Positions 59,082-64,000 of a stretch of 64,000 nucleotides of DNA are shown here, piece by piece. The DNA is from Fimbriimonadaceae bacterium. GTDB taxonomy: Bacteria; Armatimonadota; Fimbriimonadia; Fimbriimonadales; Fimbriimonadaceae. The stretch spans positions 1,024,605 to 1,088,604 of the forward strand of contig JAHBTE010000001.1 of assembly GCA_019638675.1 (NCBI GenBank). The letters run 5' to 3'. The position numbers and the translations under genes were made by a program. The notes under the pieces were generated by a model. That model had not been told where the DNA came from, did no database searches, and saw only the letters and a list, made by a program, of their open reading frames with translations. Each line of letters opens with the position of its first letter. Position 1 is the stretch's first letter.

Positions 59082-59915
59082 TCAAAAAGTGAGTAAAGCT
59101 TCCTTGACTGTGGGTTCCTTCAGGACAACAAGCTTCACAGCCCCGTAGCCGTGGGTCAGCAATTGAGCGGCAACCGCTTGACCTTTGTGAGTGGTGATGG
59201 TGAGCGTTCCGGGAGATTGCTTTGCCGACAAAATAAACGGATCAACCATCGCCTGAACTGCGGATGGGTCAGCGCAATCAATAATGAGTTCAGCCGGGGC
59301 GGCGGCGGTCAACAACTCGCCAATACTGCCAGCGAAAATGGCTTCTTCATTTCGCAGAATCACTACTTGGTCGCATTGTTCGACCAACGAAGGCTGATTG
59401 CTTGAAATCACAAACGCCTTGCCAGTTTCTTGATCATCGTGGATTAAATTCATCACTCCATCAAGTGTCCAAGGGTCAAGAAGATCGAGGTGACCGTCAA
59501 TGATGCTCAGACCGATTTCTGGTACTAAGCAAGAAATCAAAGAGGCGGCAATCATTTGCCCCGGCGTCAGCCTCGCGACAGGTTCATCGCGCAGATCGGT
59601 GAGTTGGAGGGCGTTGAGCACAATCACAGCACGCTGGGAATCCCCACGGGGCAATGAAGCTTTAGCTAAGGAGAGAGGAGTAGCCCGCCGCGGAAACACC
59701 GGGTCTCCGCAAAAATGTGTTTCTTTTGGCTTCGAAATTTTTCCGCTGGCGGGCGAAGCCTCACCTGCCAGCGTTTCGAGTAAGTGAGACTTTCCCGATG
59801 CGGTGGCTCCCGTGACCGCAATGAGTTCGCCAGCATGAATCGGTAGGCTCAGACTCTTCGCATTTGGCTGAAGGCAAACGCGGTCAAGCTGAGCGATGAT
59901 TCGGCCGGAGTCCAT
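59082..59915 (-). CDS. ABC-type ATPase homologue with degenerate catalytic motifs
   Basis: A 277-residue protein with an ABC nucleotide-binding fold. Walker A is GATASGKS (residues 36-43, intact), but the signature is LTPGQ (116-120) instead of LSGGQ. Walker B LSIID (136-140) is followed by Gly141 in place of the catalytic Glu (family pattern IDE, here IDG). The H-loop position is Asn173 (VISSNQPS) instead of His. It should bind ATP but hydrolyse it poorly. The C-terminal part (about 200-277) resembles the substrate-side extension of ABC importers. Its start directly follows the pepP stop (59916), so the two are coupled. Role unknown. Confidence 0.75.
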   Translation of the reverse strand: MDSGRIIAQLDRVCLQPNAKSLSLPIHAGELIAVTGATASGKSHLLETLAGEASPASGKISKPKETHFCGDPVFPRRATPLSLAKASLPRGDSQRAVIVLNALQLTDLRDEPVARLTPGQMIAASLISCLVPEIGLSIIDGHLDLLDPWTLDGVMNLIHDDQETGKAFVISSNQPSLVEQCDQVVILRNEEAIFAGSIGELLTAAAPAELIIDCADPSAVQAMVDPFILSAKQSPGTLTITTHKGQAVAAQLLTHGYGAVKLVVLKEPTVKEALLTF

Positions 59916-60980
59916 TTAAACGATGATCAGTTCTTTGGGGAAGTGAGTCAAAATTTCCGGTTCGATATCGGTGATGTGAACATCATCCTCGATCCGAACA
60001 CCACCAAAATCTTCAATGTATACGCCTGGCTCAACTGTAAACACCATGCCTGCCATTAGCGGTTGATCAACCGTTGGACTGAGCCCACCCGGATCGTGGA
60101 CGTTCATTCCCAAACCGTGACCAAGTCCGTGCCCGAAGTATTGATCTAGCCCTTTTTCAGCGAGGACGGCCCGCGCGTGGGCATCTACGTCACGCCCGTT
60201 TTTCCCGACTCTGAGCGCGTCGCAACATTCGATTTCCGCTCTTAGAACTTGGTCATAAATCTCGCGATGCCGTTCAGAAGCGTCTCCAACAACGAATGTT
60301 CGCGTGATGTCGGAGCAGTAGCCATCCAGCAACGCGCCGCAATCAACGGTCACAAAATCGCCTCTTTGCAAAGCACGGTCGCTTGCTTTTCCGTGAGGCT
60401 TGGCTGAATTAGGGCCACTGACAACGATTGGCTCAAATGCGAGGTAAGCACCGTGGCGACGGTAAAAGAACTCAATATCGAGGTTGATATCAAACTCTTT
60501 GACTCCCTCTTGGATCAATCGAACCGTGTGCTCCATGCAGGCATCAGCCAATTGGCAAGCTGCTTTTATGCGTTTGACTTCCTCGTGAGTCTTGATTTTG
60601 CGTAGGTTGGTGAGGATTTCTCCGGCTTCAATCCATTCAAATTGTGAAAGGGCAGTTGATCGCTTTTGGTGAGCGGCGTACGATTGGCTGGTTTCGAAGG
60701 CAATCGTGCTGACTCCATATTTTGTTGCGTGCTCGGCAAGACACTCTTCCAGAGTTTGTGGTCGTGCAAAGATCACGACATCAAGTTCACTCACTTGCTG
60801 TTTGGCAACTAGCGTGTAGCGGCTATCAGTAATCAAACACGCATCGTTTGGAGTGACAAGAACAATGGCGGTTGAACCAGTGAAACCGCTCACCCATCGG
60901 ATGTTCAAAAGGTCGGTGATCAGAATTGCGGGAACGTTTTCCCGCACCATGGATTCGCGAAGGCGTTGGAGGTTGCTCAT
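59916..60980 (-). CDS. pepP: Xaa-Pro aminopeptidase (M24 family)
   Basis: A 354-residue M24 metallopeptidase. The creatinase-like N-terminal domain (LTPNDACLITDSRYTLVAKQ) precedes the pita-bread domain. The dinuclear metal ligands are visible: DCGALLDGYCSDITRTFVVG (two Asp), HGLGHGLGMNVHDPGG (His), VFTVEPGVYIEDFGGV (Glu) and RIEDDVHITD (Glu). It removes N-terminal residues preceding proline. It lies in an operon running GT4, Trm112-like, aroQ, this gene, then the degenerate ABC ATPase. Length is normal for the group. Confidence 0.92.
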   Translation of the reverse strand: MSNLQRLRESMVRENVPAILITDLLNIRWVSGFTGSTAIVLVTPNDACLITDSRYTLVAKQQVSELDVVIFARPQTLEECLAEHATKYGVSTIAFETSQSYAAHQKRSTALSQFEWIEAGEILTNLRKIKTHEEVKRIKAACQLADACMEHTVRLIQEGVKEFDINLDIEFFYRRHGAYLAFEPIVVSGPNSAKPHGKASDRALQRGDFVTVDCGALLDGYCSDITRTFVVGDASERHREIYDQVLRAEIECCDALRVGKNGRDVDAHARAVLAEKGLDQYFGHGLGHGLGMNVHDPGGLSPTVDQPLMAGMVFTVEPGVYIEDFGGVRIEDDVHITDIEPEILTHFPKELIIV

Positions 60981-60985
60981 AGGAT

Positions 60986-61426
60986 TTACGAACTCGGGGA
61001 TTCCAAGTACATCAGCGCACGAAGCGCGAGTGAATAGCCGACGGCACCTAATCCAGCGATTTGGCCAACCGTAACGGGGGCAATGACACTTGTTTGACGG
61101 AATTCTTCGCGTGCCGCGACGTTGCTAAGATGGACTTCAATTACTGGGGTGCGAACGCTGGCGAGGGCATCCCGGAGTGCATAGGAATAGTGAGTGAATG
61201 CTCCGGGATTGATGACGATAGCGTCAGCCCACTTTCTGTTCTCCTGAATCGTGTCGATCAAAACACCTTCGTGGTTAGATTGGAGAATTCTCACTTCAAT
61301 TCCCAAATCCTTTGCCGTTTTCTGGATTTCGTCGTCAATTTCAGCAAGCGGCTTTTTGCCATAAAGTTCAGGCTCACGAAATCCCGTGAGGTTCAAATTA
61401 GGGCCGTGTAAAACGAGGACTTTCAT
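60986..61426 (-). CDS. aroQ: Type II 3-dehydroquinate dehydratase
   Basis: A 146-residue type II dehydroquinase: [20 protein letters not shown] (with the active-site Tyr in the EPELYG loop), [60 protein letters not shown]. It converts 3-dehydroquinate to 3-dehydroshikimate in the shikimate pathway, as a dodecamer in known cases. The catalytic loop reads GFREPELYG where GRREP or GKREP is usual. Its start overlaps the Trm112-like stop by four bases. Confidence 0.94.
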   Translation of the reverse strand: MKVLVLHGPNLNLTGFREPELYGKKPLAEIDDEIQKTAKDLGIEVRILQSNHEGVLIDTIQENRKWADAIVINPGAFTHYSYALRDALASVRTPVIEVHLSNVAAREEFRQTSVIAPVTVGQIAGLGAVGYSLALRALMYLESPSS

Positions 61427-61617
61427 ATTGACTCTTGCGTTTGCTGATCAGGACTTGGGGTTAAACCTTCTTTGATAATGAGGTGCGGAATGCCATCAAT
61501 CACTGGGTAGACCCGTTGGCAGACTTCGCATTTCCACCCATCGCTTGTTTTTACCAGCGACGGTCTTTCATCGCATGCTGGACAGGCGAGGATTTTGCTT
61601 AAGAATTCCTCATCCAT
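61423..61617 (-). CDS. Trm112-family zinc-ribbon protein
   Basis: A 64-residue Trm112/UPF0434-type protein: [40 protein letters not shown]. Two CxxC pairs bind zinc. Family members bind and stabilise methyltransferases or other partners. It sits between the GT4 gene (8-base overlap) and aroQ (4-base overlap), so it is co-translated with both. No methyltransferase is adjacent, so its partner is unknown. Confidence 0.88.
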   Translation of the reverse strand: MDEEFLSKILACPACDERPSLVKTSDGWKCEVCQRVYPVIDGIPHLIIKEGLTPSPDQQTQESI

Positions 61618-62683
61618 TGGCTACCTCACCATAGGCTTCAATTGTGAGTTGAGCCGTTCTCTCCCAACTGAAAGCTTGCAGCCGTTCAGTCCCCCGTGAA
61701 ACCATCTCCTTCACTGTACCGGAATCGGCAAGGAGGTTTTGGATGGCTTGAGTCCAAGTTGATACTTCAAAATCTTGGGTGATAATAGCGGCTTCGCGAG
61801 CTACTTCTGGAATTGCCCCACCAGGTCCGGCAATTACTGGACACTTTGCAGAAAAAGCTTCCAGTATTGGAATTCCAAATCCTTCATGAAGACTAGGCAG
61901 GAGATAACATTCGGCGGCCGCATACAAAGGTGCGATCAGATCATGGTCAACGTAACCCAGATGGGTGGTCTCTGGCCCCAGTGGATCTCCCGGCCCGCAA
62001 GTGACGAGAGCGACTTCCTGGTTAGGGAATGCGGCCTTCCAAGCCTGATAGGCAAGCTCAGGGTTTTTCCGGGGCCAGCGTGAAGTAATCAAAAAAATGT
62101 AAGGGCGGTCAATTTTCACACGAGCGGCCACGATTTTTTTCGCATCCTCTTTTGTAGGAGGCTGGTATTCGGGATCAAGGGCATTCGGAGTAACTACGGT
62201 TTTCCCGACTGCCGCCGGGATGTATTTTTCAATTTCCTTTTTCGAAGTTTCGGAAACAGTGAGGATTCGTTTTGCCTGCCTTGCTGAGCGAGGAATCTGA
62301 CTCTTGAGTATCCAACGATCTTTTTGTGAATACCATTCGGGATTCACAAAAAAGGAAACATCATGGATTGTTGTAACGCCGATATTTCCCACGAACGGAC
62401 TTAAATTGTATTGCGTGTGGATTACATCGGCGCCATGCTTTTTTGCCGCTTGCGGAAAAGTGATCAAACTCCAAATCCTAGAATGCGGGGAATTGAGCGA
62501 TATCCACTCAAATTTTTCTATTCCGGGAACTCGTGGCGGAGTTGGATTGTCGGAATAGAGGCGAATCTTAGGACAATTGGGTAATTGAGCAAGTCCCCAA
62601 ATGAGGCCACGCCAATAGCTTGTATCTCCGGTGTTCCGAGTGCTGATCAAGCGAGCATCAATTGCAACCGTGAATTCGCGCAT
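61610..62683 (-). CDS. Glycosyltransferase family 4 / group 1
   Basis: A 357-residue GT-B glycosyltransferase. ATG 62683 (MREFTVAIDARLIST) is preferred over 62728. Features: an N-terminal Rossmann-like start, ADVIHTQYNLSPFVGNIGVT, TIHDVSFFVNPEWY, TVVTPNALDPEYQPP, FLITSRWPRKNPELAYQAWK, and the donor-binding E-x7-E in SLHEGFGIPILEAFSAKCPV, followed by GAIPEVAREAAI. It transfers a sugar from a nucleotide donor to an unknown glycan acceptor. It heads the minus-strand operon. Confidence 0.9.
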   Translation of the reverse strand: MREFTVAIDARLISTRNTGDTSYWRGLIWGLAQLPNCPKIRLYSDNPTPPRVPGIEKFEWISLNSPHSRIWSLITFPQAAKKHGADVIHTQYNLSPFVGNIGVTTIHDVSFFVNPEWYSQKDRWILKSQIPRSARQAKRILTVSETSKKEIEKYIPAAVGKTVVTPNALDPEYQPPTKEDAKKIVAARVKIDRPYIFLITSRWPRKNPELAYQAWKAAFPNQEVALVTCGPGDPLGPETTHLGYVDHDLIAPLYAAAECYLLPSLHEGFGIPILEAFSAKCPVIAGPGGAIPEVAREAAIITQDFEVSTWTQAIQNLLADSGTVKEMVSRGTERLQAFSWERTAQLTIEAYGEVANG

Positions 62684-62763
62684 GAATCTTAAAAATGGCC
62701 CGGATTCTGCAAGCCGGAACGAATACAATACCGTTATTCGTTGAAAGAAGCAGACGAGGAATT

Positions 62764-63153
62764 ATGCGAAACAAAAAATCTCCTGCAATGATGATCGTAG
62801 CCGCGGTGCTTATCCTCGGTTTTGCGTTCTTCTTGAATGCGACCAGTTTTATGACTCGGCCATTGTTACCTGAGGCTCCGAAGGAGCAACCAGATGCACC
62901 AAAAATGAGCTCATCTGACAGTAAACAAATGTTAACAAGAGCACTAAAACCGAGAACTGAAGATGGACTTGAAACCCCAAGTACTTCACTGGATGGAGGC
63001 GGTGGGATTCCAGATAAGCCTGCAATTCTCAAACCAAAGGTAGAACGATTTGAGCCCACTCTGAACCCAACGTCAACTGCCGCACATTGGTGGGATGATG
63101 ATGGCGTTCTTCAAAAACAAAGTGAAGAAACTCGCGAAAAGCGCGGATTCTGA
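62764..63153 (+). CDS. Hypothetical membrane-anchored proline-rich protein
   Basis: A 129-residue protein with a strong ribosome-binding site (GAGGAA 62756-62761) at ATG 62764. A basic start (MRNKKSPAMM) leads into one membrane helix (IVAAVLILGFAFFLNATSFM), then a long disordered region rich in Pro, Ser and charged residues (RPLLPEAPKEQPDAPKMSS; DGGGGIPDKPAILKPKVERF), ending WWDDDGVLQKQSEETREKRG. It is probably a periplasmic linker or anchor. No family is recognised. It is divergent from the GT4 gene. Confidence 0.65.
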   Translation: MRNKKSPAMMIVAAVLILGFAFFLNATSFMTRPLLPEAPKEQPDAPKMSSSDSKQMLTRALKPRTEDGLETPSTSLDGGGGIPDKPAILKPKVERFEPTLNPTSTAAHWWDDDGVLQKQSEETREKRGF

Positions 63154-63163
63154 TTTTGCAAAT

Positions 63164-63913
63164 TCAATCTAGATCTGGCCGAGCAAATGCTCGGCCAGAA
63201 CTGTTTTCGAGTACTTGAATCTTTACTCCAAGTGTTTGGGTGAAAATTTCTTCATCAAGCGAGTTAGCTGCAACTTTGCCTCGAGATAGCAAAATTATGT
63301 TGTTGGTTAGCCGAGTACCCCATTCAAGGTCGTGTGTGGTTACGACTAAGCATTTGCCATCCAACGCTAAGTTAGTCAAGATTTGCGAAAGCTCATGGCG
63401 ACTCTTCAAGTCTACGTGGGCGGTGGGCTCGTCAAGGAGCAGTACTTCAGGTTCTTGCGCCAAGCTCCTCGCGATAAGTGTCCGCTGACGTTCGCCACCG
63501 CTCAAGCTGGCGATACTTTGGTTTGCTAAGTGCTCCAAATTAAGTTGCCGGATCGCATGCTCAGCCGCTTTGTGGTCTGCTTCGTTTTCCCAGCGGCTAT
63601 TGCTCCATGGGAGGCGCGCCATGAGAACGGTCTCTAAAACCGTGAATGAAAAAGGGATCGGTTCAAATTGAGGGACGAGTGAACATAATCTTGCTTTTTC
63701 TTGCAAGGTGTATTTCGTCCAGTCTTTGTTATCGTAGGTTAATGTCCCAGAACTCAGCGAATGCTCGCCAAGCAAAGCCCTGAGGAGTGTGGTTTTCCCC
63801 GAACCGTTTTCACCCAAAATAACGGAAATGGAGCCTGGCGTTAGAGTTAGACTGACCGGGCCAAGGGAGAAATTTTCGCTGAGATTAACGACAATGTCGG
63901 TGGCGGTCAGCAT
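63164..63913 (-). CDS. ABC transporter ATPase (FecE/ZnuC-like, metal or siderophore uptake)
   Basis: A 249-residue ABC ATPase with intact motifs: Walker A LGENGSGKTTLLRALLG, Q-loop LVPQFEPIPFSFTVLE, signature SLSGGERQRTLIARSLA, Walker B VLLLDEPTAHVDLKSR, and H-loop VTTHDLEWG. The pattern (IRQLNLEHLANQS; VLETVLMARLPW) places it near the FecE/BtuD/FhuC/ZnuC importer group. A permease and a binding protein should follow upstream in the operon, off the right edge. The neighbouring fragment ends 6 nt before its start. Confidence 0.88.
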   Translation of the reverse strand: MLTATDIVVNLSENFSLGPVSLTLTPGSISVILGENGSGKTTLLRALLGEHSLSSGTLTYDNKDWTKYTLQEKARLCSLVPQFEPIPFSFTVLETVLMARLPWSNSRWENEADHKAAEHAIRQLNLEHLANQSIASLSGGERQRTLIARSLAQEPEVLLLDEPTAHVDLKSRHELSQILTNLALDGKCLVVTTHDLEWGTRLTNNIILLSRGKVAANSLDEEIFTQTLGVKIQVLENSSGRAFARPDLD

Positions 63914-63919
63914 GGCATT

Positions 63920-64000
63920 CTAACCTAAAGTATCATCCAAAACGCCAGAAGTGAAAGCTCGATACATCCCAGCGTAAGCTTGATTTGCCGCCATCAAGTC
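63920..64000 (-). CDS. C-terminal fragment of a gene running off the right edge
   Basis: The last 26 codons of a minus-strand frame end with TAG at 63920-63922. The peptide reads DLMAANQAYAGMYRAFTSGV then LDDTLG. It ends 6 nt before the ABC ATPase start, so it belongs to the same operon. I do not recognise the ending as a permease or binding protein; the rest lies outside the window. Confidence 0.6.
   Translation of the reverse strand, partial: DLMAANQAYAGMYRAFTSGVLDDTLG

Overview
The window looks like a chromosomal segment of a free-living, flagellated, Gram-negative-type (diderm) bacterium, most likely Armatimonadota and possibly the Fimbriimonadia. The clues are three pseudopilins whose N-terminal helix ends in LFPVFAQAK, tandem DUF1800 proteins, a PEP-CTERM exoprotein, a Tat-type alkaline phosphatase and moderate GC content. 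Placement rests on recognised protein patterns only; there is no rRNA gene in the window. Nearly all of the sequence is dense core-type coding DNA. I see no insertion sequence, prophage or CRISPR array.

Layout. 1-6.7 kb: a partial AraC regulator, DAHP synthase, a GH76 glycosidase, and a TetR / WD40 / SRPBCC operon. 6.7-9.5 kb: small zinc-ribbon membrane proteins around an SPFH / Arc-type ribbon-helix-helix / Doc-like group, then tRNA-Gly. 9.5-15.3 kb: an aldolase fused to a sugar-nucleotide dehydratase, an ABC exporter with its DUF1854 partner, and a NamZ-like muramidase. 15.4-19.0 kb: three pseudopilins, two of them translationally coupled to tiny lipoproteins. 19.1-24.5 kb: darA (c-di-AMP receptor), holB, then a complete envelope-stress set (ECF sigma, anti-sigma, RseB-like, HtrA), then a Fur-family gene. 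24.6-34.7 kb: two DUF1800 proteins, tyrS, ftsY, an orphan cytosine methyltransferase, nitronate monooxygenase and a CPBP protease. 34.7-43.7 kb: PEP-CTERM protein, lepA, alkaline phosphatase, two c-type cytochromes, a saccharopine dehydrogenase-like enzyme, and rplA with its own L1-type leader. 43.7-49.8 kb: a nitrilase and an AddA/AddB-like pair that appears to have lost nuclease function. 49.8-56.2 kb: a TPR-GT41 glycosyltransferase convergent with flagellin, and a polysaccharide flippase. 56.3-64 kb: an Ntn hydrolase, selB, a minus-strand operon (GT4, Trm112-like, aroQ, pepP, a degenerate ABC ATPase), and a metal or siderophore-type ABC ATPase running to the edge.

Working together: the sigma / anti-sigma / RseB / HtrA genes form an envelope-stress circuit. 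The GT41 enzyme is a good candidate for glycosylating the neighbouring flagellin. The pseudopilin-lipoprotein cassettes look like duplicated surface modules. The strongest candidates for undescribed biology are the nuclease-dead AddAB-like complex, the aldolase-dehydratase fusion, the pseudopilin-lipoprotein cassettes, and the SPFH-Arc-Doc-like group with an 11-bp iterated promoter repeat. Four genes or gene fragments are easily missed because they are short or cut by the window edge: the AraC gene at 1-730, the Arc protein at 7953-8132, the lipoprotein at 17726-17878, and the right-edge fragment at 63920-64000.
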